Source: an uncultured Rhodospirillales bacterium
Lineage (GTDB): Bacteria; Pseudomonadota; Alphaproteobacteria; ATCC43930; CGMCC-115725
NCBI GenBank assembly: GCA_903828515.1
Contig: CAIKMD010000007.1
Location: forward strand, 1,144,706 to 1,208,705
Length of the DNA: 64,000 nt
Direction of reading: 5' to 3'
Under the pieces are notes generated by a model. The model was given only the letters and a program-made list of their open reading frames with translations. It was not told where the DNA came from and searched no databases. A program made the position numbers and the translations under genes. Shown here one piece after another: positions 50,969 to 60,366 of the stretch (within the stretch, counting starts at the first letter, position 1; the number at the start of each line of letters is the position of its first letter).

Positions 50969-52586
50969 GGGTGATAACCGGTTACGTTCGTTATTTGCGC
51001 CGCTCGAGCAGTTGCTCGCGAGCGGTGGGGATACCCGTCTTTATCTCGATCCGGTGACGCGCCTCAACGGCTATGGCTGTCGGCCGTTTCCCCGCCGCGA
51101 AGCCTTCACCTTTGCCTCGTCCACCGCGACCTCGATTTCCGAACGCGCCTATGCCGTTTGCGCTGCGGCGCGCCAATCCTTGCTGCGCGATGCGACCGCA
51201 ATCGGTCTCGACCGCGCGCTCGACGCGCGCGTCGAAGGCATGCGCGGCGAGCTGAAGGAATTGCTCGATCTCGGCGACACCGGCTGCGAGATCGTGTTCT
51301 CGCCTTCGGGTACCGATTCACAGCTTCATGCGCTGTTTCTGGCGCGCAGCGTCCTTGGCACGCCCATGGTCAGCGTGATCGCAGCCGCCGAAGAGACCGG
51401 CAGCGGCGCTGCCTTCGCGACTCACGGTTATCACTTCAACGCCGCCACCTCATGCGGTTCCGCCGTCATCAAGGGCGAGCCGATCGCGGGCGTCGCCGAC
51501 GATGTCAGCGTCATCGAGGTGAAGCTGCGCGACGACAAGGGCGCGATGCGCCCGTGCGAACAAAGCAACGGCGACATCCTGCATACCGTCGGCCGCACCA
51601 TCGCGGCGGGCAAACGCGTCCTGCTGTTTGCGATGGACAGCTCGAAACTGGGACAACGCTCGCCGAGCCTCGATTGCTTGCGTCAGATCGCGCAGGCCTC
51701 GGGCGGTGACGTTCAGATCGTGATCGATGCCTGTCAGGCCCGGGTCGGTCGCAAGCGTCTGCGCTGGTATCTCGAACAAGGCTTCATGGTCTTGCTCACC
51801 GGCTCGAAGTTTTTCACCGGCGCGCCGTTTTGCGGCGCGTTGCTGGTGCCGGCCGGCCTTGCCGTGCGTTGCGCCGCGATCGATGCGGTTCCGGCCGATC
51901 TCGTTTCCTATACCAGCCGCAGCGATTGGCCGATGGCCTGGCGCGGCATCCGCGCTGCTGTGCCCGAGCGGGCCAATCTTGGGCAGTGGTTGCGCTGGGT
52001 ATCGGCGCTTGAAGAAATGCGCGACTATTTCGCGGTGCCGGCATCGTTTCGCGAAATGGCGCTGCGCCAGTTCGCCGAAGTCGTGCCGCGCCTGATCGAA
52101 AGCGAAGGCATTTTCGAATTGGTGCCGTGTCCGCGCGGTCCGCACGACGACATCGACGAAGAAGAGATGGTCGCGCCGACGATCTTTCCGTTCTTCGTGC
52201 GCTATGGCGCGCGGCTGATGTCGCAGGCCGAGGCGACCGTCATCTATCGCGCGCTGAACGACGACGTGGCGCGCGTGCTTCCCGCCGCTTTGCCGCCGAT
52301 GCAGCGCTTTCTTGCCATGCGGCGCTGCCATATCGGCCAGCCGGTCGACCTGCCCAACGGTCGCGGCGGTCGTGCCGGCGCGTTGCGAATCAGCGCGGGC
52401 GCGCGTGTCGTCTCCGAGACCTGGGTCCGCGACATCGTGCAGTCGCGCGAGAATCTTTACGGCGAGTTCGATCAGGTTCGCGCCATTCTCGAAAAAATTC
52501 GCCTCCTCGTGCGTCATTTCGATGTCATCGAACGGACCTATCGTCCCCCTTCTTCCGAAAAGCCTTATCAAGTGAGCGCAGCATGA
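50958..52586 (+). CDS. PLP-dependent fold-type I transferase, uncharacterised, first gene of the cassette
   Basis: A 542-residue protein with a fold-type I PLP-enzyme core (class V aminotransferase-like). Cofactor residues are Asp257 in VIDACQAR, with Gln260, and the probable Schiff-base Lys284 in LLTGSKFFTGAPFCGAL. GCEIVFSPSGTDSQLHALFL near residues 110-130 resembles the phosphate-binding region. An N-terminal extension (LYLDPVTRLNGYGCRPFPRR) and about 150 C-terminal residues are outside the common core. It could be an aminotransferase, desulfurase-like or acyl-condensing enzyme. The start lies in the loop of a perfect hairpin with no ribosome site. Its TGA overlaps the ATG of the ATP-grasp gene (ATGA). 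Confidence 0.72.
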   Translation: MTDGGDNRLRSLFAPLEQLLASGGDTRLYLDPVTRLNGYGCRPFPRREAFTFASSTATSISERAYAVCAAARQSLLRDATAIGLDRALDARVEGMRGELKELLDLGDTGCEIVFSPSGTDSQLHALFLARSVLGTPMVSVIAAAEETGSGAAFATHGYHFNAATSCGSAVIKGEPIAGVADDVSVIEVKLRDDKGAMRPCEQSNGDILHTVGRTIAAGKRVLLFAMDSSKLGQRSPSLDCLRQIAQASGGDVQIVIDACQARVGRKRLRWYLEQGFMVLLTGSKFFTGAPFCGALLVPAGLAVRCAAIDAVPADLVSYTSRSDWPMAWRGIRAAVPERANLGQWLRWVSALEEMRDYFAVPASFREMALRQFAEVVPRLIESEGIFELVPCPRGPHDDIDEEEMVAPTIFPFFVRYGARLMSQAEATVIYRALNDDVARVLPAALPPMQRFLAMRRCHIGQPVDLPNGRGGRAGALRISAGARVVSETWVRDIVQSRENLYGEFDQVRAILEKIRLLVRHFDVIERTYRPPSSEKPYQVSAA

Positions 52587-53830
52587 CCGATTTATCCTGG
52601 AACCAGTCCCACGACACCCCGCTGGGTGTCGCCAAATTGTCGAAGCTCGCCTTCGACGGCGTCGATCTCACGCCGCTCTATACGGCGCTGCTCGACAAAT
52701 ACATTTTCGAGCCCGGCAATGCGGCGGCTCTGATGGATTTGTCGATGCTCGAACAGATGTTCGGCAATGGACCCGACGGGTTGAAGCGTCAGGCCGAAGC
52801 GCTGATGCATCGCCGTGTCTTTCGCTCGCCGCGCGGCGCGGGTGAGCCGAGCCTTCGCCTCCTGGCGCTGGCAGCGCCCGGCGACATCGGCAACAACACG
52901 CCGCTCGAATTTCTGCTCGAAGGGTCGGATGTCGAACTGACCACCCTCTATATCGTGCCCGGCCAAGGCCTGCCCGAGCACATTCCGGAGCACGATCTGG
53001 CGATCGTGACCGCCTGTGAGAGCGACGCCAACCGGCCGGTCCTCAACGAGATCGCCCGCCTTGTGCCCACTTGGCCGAAGCCCGTGCTCAATGACCCCGC
53101 CCATGTAGCCTTGTTGGCCCGCGAGCGGCTTCACCGCGTGATCCGGATCGTTCCGGGCGTCACGGTGCCGATGACGGTGCGGATCGATCGCACCACGCTC
53201 GGCGAGATCGCGTCCGGCAAGACACCGTTGCAATCGCATCTGTCCGACGGCGTCTTTCCGTTGATCGTTCGTCCCTTGGGCTCGCATGCCGGCCACGGCC
53301 TCAAGAAGGTCGACGACGCAGCGGGTCTTGCCGCTTATCTCGCGGAACACGCGGAGAGCGGATTCAATATCGCGCGCTACGTCGATTATCGCAGCCCCGA
53401 TGGGCTGTTCCGCAAGTACCGGATCGTGTTCATTGCCGGCAAGCCCTATGCCTGCCACATGGCGATCGCCGATCAGTGGATGATCTATTATCTCAACGCG
53501 GGCATGAGCGAGAGCGCGGCCAAGAAAGCCGAAGAAGAGCGCTTCATGGCCGGCTTCTCGTCGGAGTTCTGTCGCCGGCATCGCGCCGCGCTGGCCGGAA
53601 TCGCCGATCGCGTCGGGCTCGATTACTTCGGCATCGACTGCGCCCAGACCGCCGAAGGCAAGCTGTTGATCTTCGAAGGCGATATCGCAATGATCGTGCA
53701 CGCGATGGATTCGCCGTCGATCTATCCTTATAAAGTGCCGCAAATGCGTATGGTCTTCGAAGCCTTTCGCGCGATGCTCAAAACGCGCGCGATGTCACAA
53801 CCGGAGCGGGCGGCCAGCTCGGCGGCATGA
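52583..53830 (+). CDS. ATP-grasp-type ligase, uncharacterised, second gene of the cassette
   Basis: A 415-residue protein whose C-terminal 230 residues look like an ATP-grasp domain of RimK/glutathione-synthase type. FPLIVRPLGSHAGHGLKKVD near residues 227-246 is the ATP-binding lysine/glycine loop, FNIARYVDYRSPDGLFRKYR near 262 the substrate arm, and DYFGIDCAQTAEGKLLIFEG near 350 the metal/ATP end. The N-terminal 120 residues are helical, possibly repeat-like. Such enzymes join a carboxylate to an amine through an acyl phosphate. It is coupled by ATGA overlaps to the PLP transferase before it and the PLP decarboxylase after it. The final metal-ligand motif is somewhat atypical (EGD rather than E-x-N), so activity is inferred. 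Confidence 0.7.
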   Translation: MTDLSWNQSHDTPLGVAKLSKLAFDGVDLTPLYTALLDKYIFEPGNAAALMDLSMLEQMFGNGPDGLKRQAEALMHRRVFRSPRGAGEPSLRLLALAAPGDIGNNTPLEFLLEGSDVELTTLYIVPGQGLPEHIPEHDLAIVTACESDANRPVLNEIARLVPTWPKPVLNDPAHVALLARERLHRVIRIVPGVTVPMTVRIDRTTLGEIASGKTPLQSHLSDGVFPLIVRPLGSHAGHGLKKVDDAAGLAAYLAEHAESGFNIARYVDYRSPDGLFRKYRIVFIAGKPYACHMAIADQWMIYYLNAGMSESAAKKAEEERFMAGFSSEFCRRHRAALAGIADRVGLDYFGIDCAQTAEGKLLIFEGDIAMIVHAMDSPSIYPYKVPQMRMVFEAFRAMLKTRAMSQPERAASSAA

Positions 53831-55299
53831 TCGGCGACGAGCGCCAAGATCGTTCCGACGAGACGCTCGACCCGCAAGATTGGACCGAGCTGCGTGCCCA
53901 AGGGCATCGCATGCTCGATGACATGCTCGATTATCTCGCGCATCTGCGCGAGCGACCGGTATGGCAGGCGATGCCGGCAACGGCCCGCGCGCGCTTCCAT
54001 GACGACCTGCCGCATGAACCCGCCGATCTCGAAGCGGTCTATCGCGATTTCCAGGAACTGATTCTGCCGTATTCGGCGGGCAATGCGCATCCCGGCTTCA
54101 TGGGTTGGGTGCAGGGCGGTGGCAACGCGGCGGGCATGCTCGCCGAAATGCTGGCGGCGACGGTCAATTCCAATTGCGGCGGCCGCGATCACGCGGCGCT
54201 GGAGGTCGAGCGTCAGATCGGAGTATGGGCGCGCCAGATGGTCGGCTTTCCCGACACGGCGAGCGGCATTTTCGTCACCGGCGCCTCGATGGCGAATTTC
54301 ATCGCGCTGATCGTGGCGCGCACGGCGACCCTCGGTGTCGAGAGCCGCCGTACCGGTATTGCCGCGTCGGGCAAAAGCCTGACCGCTTACGTCTCGGCGG
54401 CGGCGCATGGTTGCGTGCGTCAGGCGATGGAGCTGGCGGGTTTCGGGTCCGATGCGCTCCGGATGATTCCGACCGACGCTGGTCAGCGTATCCGGGTCGA
54501 TGCGCTCGCCGACGCGGTCGCCGCCGACAAGCGGGCGGGTCACACGCCGTTCCTCGTGGTCGGGAATGCCGGCACCGTCGATATCGGCGCGATCGACGAT
54601 CTCGATGGGTTGGCGGGTTTCGCGAAAGAGGCCAGACTCTGGTTCCATGTCGACGGCGCGCTCGGCGCGTTGGCGGTTTTGTCGCCGGCGCTGAAGCCGC
54701 GCTTTAGCGGCATCGAGCGCGCGGATTCGATCGCCTTCGATTTCCACAAATTTGGTCAGGTGCCTTACGACGCGGGTTTCATCCTGGTGCGCGATAGCGA
54801 GGTTCATCGCGCGGCCTTCGCATCGCCCGCGTCCTATCTGCGGCGGGAGGCGAGGGGGCTGGCCGGCGGTTCGCCTTGGCCGTGCGATTTCGGGCCCGAC
54901 CTGTCGCGCGGATTCCGGGCGCTCAAGACGTGGTTCACGATCAAGGTCCATGGCGGCGATCGGCTCGGTGCCGAGATCGAACGCCTGTGCGCCCTTGCCG
55001 TGTCCTTGAAATCCCGCGTCGAGGCTGAGCCGCGCCTCGAACTGCTGGCGCCGGTGGCGCTGAACATCGTCTGTTTCCGCTATCGGGGGCCGGACCCCGA
55101 TCGGCTCAATGCCGACATCGTCGCCGAACTCCAGGAACGGGGCATCGTCGCGCCTTCGACGACCACGGTGGACGGAAAGCTGGCGATCCGGGCGTGCCTA
55201 GTCAATCACCGCATCCGGCAATGCGATATCGATACGCTGATCGACGGCGTTCTCGCCGTGGGCGCTGAACTCGCCGGTGTCAGTGACGCGGTCGAATAA
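53827..55299 (+). CDS. PLP-dependent group II amino-acid decarboxylase-like enzyme
   Basis: A 490-residue enzyme of the aromatic-L-amino-acid/glutamate decarboxylase family. Key residues are visible: His194 in SAAAHGCVRQA (cofactor-stacking region), Asp276 in HVDGALG (PLP ring nitrogen), and Lys308 in FDFHKFGQVPYDAG (Schiff base). HPGFMGWVQGGGNAAGMLAE near 89 is the substrate-side helix region, in place of the usual HP-x-FFA motif. Such enzymes decarboxylate aromatic or acidic amino acids to amines; some members instead catalyse aldehyde-forming reactions. The ATG overlaps the ATP-grasp stop (ATGA). The amine product could be a substrate for the ATP-grasp ligase. Amino-acid specificity cannot be read. 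Confidence 0.85.
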   Translation: MIGDERQDRSDETLDPQDWTELRAQGHRMLDDMLDYLAHLRERPVWQAMPATARARFHDDLPHEPADLEAVYRDFQELILPYSAGNAHPGFMGWVQGGGNAAGMLAEMLAATVNSNCGGRDHAALEVERQIGVWARQMVGFPDTASGIFVTGASMANFIALIVARTATLGVESRRTGIAASGKSLTAYVSAAAHGCVRQAMELAGFGSDALRMIPTDAGQRIRVDALADAVAADKRAGHTPFLVVGNAGTVDIGAIDDLDGLAGFAKEARLWFHVDGALGALAVLSPALKPRFSGIERADSIAFDFHKFGQVPYDAGFILVRDSEVHRAAFASPASYLRREARGLAGGSPWPCDFGPDLSRGFRALKTWFTIKVHGGDRLGAEIERLCALAVSLKSRVEAEPRLELLAPVALNIVCFRYRGPDPDRLNADIVAELQERGIVAPSTTTVDGKLAIRACLVNHRIRQCDIDTLIDGVLAVGAELAGVSDAVE

Positions 55300-55302
55300 A
55301 TT

Positions 55303-55314
55303 CCGAATATTCGG
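55303..55314. promoter_or_regulatory. Perfect 12-bp palindrome just after the decarboxylase gene
   Basis: CCGAATATTCGG is self-complementary over all 12 bases and lies four bases after the decarboxylase stop. It could be a regulator site or the stem base of a 3' hairpin. No U-tract follows. Confidence 0.3.
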
Positions 55315-55337
55315 CGCGTCCGGGCGCGCATTCATCT

Positions 55338-55360
55338 CAAATCCAAATCGATTTGATTTG
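55338..55360. promoter_or_regulatory. Operator-like extended dyad upstream of the pilin-like ORF
   Basis: The perfect palindrome CAAATCGATTTG (55344-55355) is flanked by further matching arms CAAAT (55338-55342) and ATTTG (55356-55360), one base offset. Together they give 17 pairable positions, much more than expected by chance in GC-rich DNA. A transcription-factor operator is likely, but the regulator is unknown. Confidence 0.4.
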
Positions 55361-55394
55361 TCGATTGCCACACAAGATGACCTCATGGGGCGCG

Positions 55395-55562
55395 ATGAAG
55401 CGTTTTCTCCTCCTGCGATCCAATACCGATGGCTCCAGTGCCATCGAAATCGTGTTTCTGCTTGGCCTCGTCGGGGTCGGCCTCAATTTCTGCTTTCCTG
55501 GGCTGGGTGTCGCCGGTCACATGATGCTGCGCACCGCCGGTCGCACCTTCGGATGGTGGTAA
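55395..55562 (+). CDS. Small Flp/TadE-like pilin or membrane peptide
   Basis: A 55-residue ORF beginning MKRFLLLRSNTDGSSAIEIV. It has a Gly-Ser-Ser-Ala-Ile-Glu step followed by a hydrophobic stretch (IVFLLGLVGVGLNFCFPGLG). This is the layout of Flp/TadE pseudopilins, where a peptidase cuts after Gly and Glu is at position 5 or so of the mature protein. The rest is short and ends in aromatic residues (RTFGWW). Only a weak GGGG precedes the start. No tad/cpa secretion genes are in the window, so it would be an orphan if real. It might also be a chance ORF. In-frame upstream ATGs at 55353 and 55383 are also possible. Confidence 0.4.
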   Translation: MKRFLLLRSNTDGSSAIEIVFLLGLVGVGLNFCFPGLGVAGHMMLRTAGRTFGWW

Positions 55563-55678
55563 GCGGGGCCGTTCCCGGAAATCGGTCGAATTTCGGTCAG
55601 CGGCACTGACGTACTTCTTGACTCGTCCGACCTCCCCCACGATGCTGTTCTGGGGCTTCGCGCGCTACCGGCTGCTCA

Positions 55679-58600
55679 ATGCCGGGCGCGGAGTGGGGCG
55701 GCATGGAAAGGGGTCGAGATCGGATGGTGGCGCGGCAGGGACTTTATGACCCTCGCTACGAACACGATGCTTGCGGCGTCGGTTTTGTCGCAAACATCAA
55801 GAACCGCAAGAGTCACAAGATTCTCGCGGACGGCATCCGCATACTCCACAACCTGGCCCATCGCGGCGCGGTCAGCGCCGATCCGCTCGCCGGCGACGGT
55901 GCCGGCATCCTGATTCAGATCCCGGACAAGCTGTTCCGGATCGAAGCCAAACGCCTCAAATTCACCCTCCCCGAGCCGGGCCGGTACGGCGTCGGCATGG
56001 TCTTCCTGCCGCGCAATCCCGACACCCGCCAGGCCTGCGAGGCGACCATCGCGCGCCTGATCGCCGCCGAAGGCCAGACCCTGCTTGGCTGGCGCGACGT
56101 GCCGGTCGATCCCTCGGTTCTGGGCGAAAGCATCCGCCCGAACGCGCCCGTGATCCGTCAGTTCTTCATCGAACGCGGGGCCAATTGTGCCGACGCCGAC
56201 GCGATGGAACGCAAGCTCTTCGTCATCCGCAAGCAGTCGCACAAGTCGATCCGTGACCGCGCCTTGCCGGACGGCAGCAATTTCTACATCGCGAGCCTCT
56301 CGACCCGCACCATCATCTACAAGGGCATGGTGATCGTCGAGCGTCTGGCCTTGTTCTACAAGGACCTCGAGGACGAGCGCGCGGAATCCGCCCTCGCCAT
56401 GGTTCACGCTCGGTTTTCGACCAACACCTTCCCGTCCTGGGAGTTGGCGCACCCGTTCCGCTATCTCGCCCATAACGGCGAGATCAACACGCTGCGCGGC
56501 AACATCAACTGGATGATGGCGCGGCGACATTCGATGACGTCGAAGCTGCTCGGTCCCGACCTCGAAAAACTGTGGCCGTTGATCGGCGACGGCAATTCGG
56601 ATTCGGCGACGCTCGACAACTGCCTCGAATTGCTGGTCGCTGGTGGCTATCCGCTGCCGCACGCGCTGATGATGCTGATCCCCGAGGCGTGGTCGGAAAA
56701 CCCGCTGATGGATCCGCAAAGGCGCGCGTTTTACGAATATCACGCGGCGCTGATGGAGCCATGGGACGGACCGGCGGCGCTCGCCTTCACCGATGGCCGC
56801 CAGATCGGCGCCACGCTCGACCGCAACGGCTTGCGCCCCGCGCGCTTCTTCGTCACCGACGACGATCTTCTCGTCATGGCGTCCGAGGCCGGCGTGCTCG
56901 ATGTGCCTGAGGAAAGCATCGTCCGCAAATGGCGGCTCGAGCCGGGCAAAATGCTGCTTGTCGATCTTGAGGCGGGTCGGATCATCGATGACGACGAGTT
57001 GAAAGGCGTGATTGCTGCAGCCAAGCCTTATCAGCAATGGCTCGACAAGACGCAGATCAAGCTCGAGACGCTGCCCGACGAAGTGCCGCCGATGCCGCCG
57101 CCGCGTAGCGTTCTGCTCGATCGCCAACAGGCCTTCGGCTACACCCAGGAAGACATCACCCAGTTCCTGAAACCGATGGCGTTGTCGGCCGAGGATTCGA
57201 CCGGCGCGATGGGGCGCGACACGCCGCTCGCCGTGCTGTCGAACCGGCCGAAGATGCTGTTCGACTATTTCCAGCAACGTTTCGCCCAGGTCACCAACCC
57301 GCCGATCGATTCGATCCGCGAGGCGCTGGTGATGTCGCTGGTGTCGCTGGTTGGGCCGCGGCCGAATCTTCTCGACCTCGAAACGGGCGGTAAGCATATC
57401 CGGCTCGAACTGCATAAGCCGATCCTGACCAATGTCGATCTCGAAAAGATTCGCCGGATCGAAGACAACACCGGTGGCACTTTCCGCACCGCGACGATCA
57501 CGGTCTGCTATCCGGCGGTCGAGGGCGCGGGCGGGATGGAGCTGGCGCTCGACAGTATTTGCCGCGCGGCCGAACAGGCGGTGCGCAACGGCCACAACAT
57601 CATCATCCTGTCGGACCGGCTGGTGTCGGCCGACCAGATCGCGGTGCCGTCGCTGCTCGCGGTGGCGGCCGTCCATCATCATCTGATCCGCGGCGGCTTG
57701 CGGACCGAGGTCGGCCTCGTCATCGAGACCGGCGAGGCGCGGCAGCTGCACGATTTCTGTCTGCTCGCGGGCTATGGCGCCGAAGCAATCAATCCCTATC
57801 TCGCTTTCGATACGATCTCGTCGATGCGACGCGATTTCGACAAGGAATTGACCGAGCACGACGCGCACGAGGCCTATATCAAGGCCATCGCCAAGGGCAT
57901 TCTGAAGGTGATGTCCAAGATGGGCATCTGTACTTTCCAGTCCTATTGCGGCGCGCAGATTTTCGACGCGATCGGCTTGGCCGCGTCGTTCCTCGACAAG
58001 TATTTCACCGGCACGGTCTCGGCCATCGGCGGCGCCGGGCTCGACGCCATCGCCGAGGAGACGGTGCGTCGCCATCGCCTCGCTTTCGGCGATGCGCCCA
58101 ATTACCGCGATGCGCTCGATCCAGGCGGCGAGTTGGCGTTCCGCGTCCAGGGTGAACTCCATGTCTGGACCTCGGACACGGTGACGCTGCTGCAGCATGC
58201 GGTGCGCGGCAACAACTACCGCAAGTTCAAGGAATTCACCCGCATCGTCGGCGAGCAGGAGCAGGGACTCATCTCGCTGCGCGGGTTGCTGGACTTCGAA
58301 TACGCAGCCGAGCCGCTGCCGCTCGATCAGGTCGAGCCGGTATCGGCCATCATGCGGCGCTTCGCCACCGGCGCCATGTCGTTCGGCTCGATCTCATGGG
58401 AAGCGCATACCACGCTGGCGATTGCCATGAACCGCATCGGCGGTCGGTCCAATACGGGCGAGGGCGGTGAGGACCCGCAGCGCTACAATCCGATGCCCAA
58501 TGGCGATTCGATGCGCTCGGCGATCAAGCAGGTTGCTTCGGGCCGCTTCGGCGTCAACATCGAGTACCTTGTCAACTGCACCGATCTTCAGATCAAGATG

Positions 58601-60364
58601 GCGCAAGGCGCGAAGCCTGGCGAGGGCGGCCAGCTTCCTGGTCACAAGGTCGACGACTGGATCGCGCGCACGCGGTATTCGGTTCCGGGCGTGGGACTGA
58701 TTTCGCCACCGCCGCATCACGACATTTATTCGATCGAGGACCTGGCGCAGCTCATTCACGATCTGAAGAACGCCAACCCGGATGCGCGGATCAGCGTGAA
58801 GCTGGTATCGGAGCTGGGTGTCGGCACAATCGCCGCTGGTGTCTGCAAGGCCTACGCCGATCATGTCACGATTTCCGGGCATGACGGCGGCACCGGCGCG
58901 TCGCCGCTATCCTCGATTCATCACGCGGGCGAGCCGTGGGAAGTGGGTCTGGCCGAGACGCATCAGACGCTGGTGCTCAACGGTTTGCGCAGCCGAATTT
59001 CGGTGCAGGTCGACGGCGGAATCCGCTCGGGCCGCGACGTGGTGATCGGCGCGCTGCTGGGCGCCGATGAATTCGGTTGCGCCACCGCCGCGCTCATCGC
59101 CGAGGGCTGCGTGATGATGCGCAAATGCCATCTGAATACCTGTCCGGTCGGCGTCGCGACCCAGGATCCCGAATTGCGCCGCCGCTTCCCCGGCCGGCCC
59201 GAAGACGTCGTCGCCTTCTTTATGTTCCTCGCCGAAGAGACGCGCGAAATCATGGCCAAGCTCGGCTTCCGCACCGTCGACGAGATGATCGGCCGGTCCG
59301 ACAAGCTCGTGCAGCGGCGCGGCACCGATCATCCGAAGGCGAAATTCATCGATCTCTCGCGCGTGCTGCATCGGCCCGATCTGGCGCCAGGCACGAAAAC
59401 GTATCAATGCGAGACGCAGGTTCACCCGCTGTCGAAGGCGCTCGATCATCAATTGATCGCCGCCGCGCGCAAGGCGATCGACCAAGGCGAAAAGGTTGCG
59501 ATCGAATTGCCGATCCGCAACGTCAACCGCACGGTCGGCACGATGTTGTCGGGCGAGATCGCCAAGCGTTACGGCGACCGCGGCTTGCCGGACGGCACGA
59601 TCAAGGCGCGTTTCACCGGCACGGCGGGCCAGAGCTTTGGCGCGTTCCTCGCGCGCGGCGTCACCTTCGAACTCGAAGGCGCGGGCAACGACTATGTCGG
59701 CAAGGGCCTCTCGGGCGGCCGGATCGTCGTTTATCCGTCGCGGCAGAGCAAGGTCGAGCGCGACAAGGCGATCATCGTCGGCAATACGGTTCTTTATGGT
59801 GCGATCGCCGGCGAGTGCTATTTCAGCGGCGTGGCCGGCGAGCGCTTCGCGGTTCGCAACTCGGGCGCGGTGGCCGTGGTCGAAGGCGCGGGCGCGCATT
59901 GCTGCGAATACATGACCGGGGGCATCGTGGTCGTGCTTGGCGAGACGGGAACCAATTTCGCGGCGGGCATGAGCGGCGGCGTCGCCTTCGTGCTCGACGA
60001 AAGCGGCAAATTCCAGCAACGCTGCAACCTCGCGATGGTCGATCTTGAGCCGATCGCTGAAGAGAACGAGCATCTCGAGGCCTTGGAACATCGCGGCGGC
60101 GATCTTGAGGCGCACGGCATGGTCGATGTGGCGCACAGCATGACGCAAAACGATGCGACGGTGCTGCACGGCTTGATCGCGCGTCATGCCGCCTTCACGA
60201 AGAGCCCGAAGGCGCAGGCGATCCTCGATGCATGGCCGACCTATCGTCAGCGTTTCGTGAAAGTGATGCCGGTGGAATATCGCCGCGCGTTGGAAAAGAT
60301 GCAGTCGCGTACCCGGGTCACGGAACGTCCCGACGTCAGCATTGCGGTAGGAGCCGCGGAGTAG
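55679..60364 (+). CDS. gltB: Glutamate synthase (NADPH) large subunit
   Basis: Alpha subunit of NADPH-GOGAT, up to 1561 residues, normal for the family. The N-terminal class II glutamine amidotransferase begins [10 protein letters not shown] with the nucleophilic Cys32, which must be exposed by removing a propeptide. Later blocks are [26 protein letters not shown], in pieces near 245-275, the FMN-binding [15 protein letters not shown] near 1065 and the 3Fe-4S Cys set in [19 protein letters not shown] near 1145. The C-terminal beta-helix region has [13 protein letters not shown]. The enzyme makes two glutamates from glutamine and 2-oxoglutarate. Starts at 55679, 55703 and 55724 are all possible. 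gltD follows two bases later. Confidence 0.97.
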   Translation: MPGAEWGGMERGRDRMVARQGLYDPRYEHDACGVGFVANIKNRKSHKILADGIRILHNLAHRGAVSADPLAGDGAGILIQIPDKLFRIEAKRLKFTLPEPGRYGVGMVFLPRNPDTRQACEATIARLIAAEGQTLLGWRDVPVDPSVLGESIRPNAPVIRQFFIERGANCADADAMERKLFVIRKQSHKSIRDRALPDGSNFYIASLSTRTIIYKGMVIVERLALFYKDLEDERAESALAMVHARFSTNTFPSWELAHPFRYLAHNGEINTLRGNINWMMARRHSMTSKLLGPDLEKLWPLIGDGNSDSATLDNCLELLVAGGYPLPHALMMLIPEAWSENPLMDPQRRAFYEYHAALMEPWDGPAALAFTDGRQIGATLDRNGLRPARFFVTDDDLLVMASEAGVLDVPEESIVRKWRLEPGKMLLVDLEAGRIIDDDELKGVIAAAKPYQQWLDKTQIKLETLPDEVPPMPPPRSVLLDRQQAFGYTQEDITQFLKPMALSAEDSTGAMGRDTPLAVLSNRPKMLFDYFQQRFAQVTNPPIDSIREALVMSLVSLVGPRPNLLDLETGGKHIRLELHKPILTNVDLEKIRRIEDNTGGTFRTATITVCYPAVEGAGGMELALDSICRAAEQAVRNGHNIIILSDRLVSADQIAVPSLLAVAAVHHHLIRGGLRTEVGLVIETGEARQLHDFCLLAGYGAEAINPYLAFDTISSMRRDFDKELTEHDAHEAYIKAIAKGILKVMSKMGICTFQSYCGAQIFDAIGLAASFLDKYFTGTVSAIGGAGLDAIAEETVRRHRLAFGDAPNYRDALDPGGELAFRVQGELHVWTSDTVTLLQHAVRGNNYRKFKEFTRIVGEQEQGLISLRGLLDFEYAAEPLPLDQVEPVSAIMRRFATGAMSFGSISWEAHTTLAIAMNRIGGRSNTGEGGEDPQRYNPMPNGDSMRSAIKQVASGRFGVNIEYLVNCTDLQIKMAQGAKPGEGGQLPGHKVDDWIARTRYSVPGVGLISPPPHHDIYSIEDLAQLIHDLKNANPDARISVKLVSELGVGTIAAGVCKAYADHVTISGHDGGTGASPLSSIHHAGEPWEVGLAETHQTLVLNGLRSRISVQVDGGIRSGRDVVIGALLGADEFGCATAALIAEGCVMMRKCHLNTCPVGVATQDPELRRRFPGRPEDVVAFFMFLAEETREIMAKLGFRTVDEMIGRSDKLVQRRGTDHPKAKFIDLSRVLHRPDLAPGTKTYQCETQVHPLSKALDHQLIAAARKAIDQGEKVAIELPIRNVNRTVGTMLSGEIAKRYGDRGLPDGTIKARFTGTAGQSFGAFLARGVTFELEGAGNDYVGKGLSGGRIVVYPSRQSKVERDKAIIVGNTVLYGAIAGECYFSGVAGERFAVRNSGAVAVVEGAGAHCCEYMTGGIVVVLGETGTNFAAGMSGGVAFVLDESGKFQQRCNLAMVDLEPIAEENEHLEALEHRGGDLEAHGMVDVAHSMTQNDATVLHGLIARHAAFTKSPKAQAILDAWPTYRQRFVKVMPVEYRRALEKMQSRTRVTERPDVSIAVGAAE

Positions 60365-60366
60365 GC

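Noticed and set aside
55618..55646. Possible sigma-70 promoter for gltBD (TTGACT, 17 bases, GATGCT)
   Set aside because: The -35 is good, but the -10 matches the consensus at too few positions to list it as a feature.
55676..58198. An 840-codon leftward open frame antisense to gltB
   Set aside because: gltB has all glutamate synthase motifs; the antisense product has no recognisable domain and shadow-like composition.
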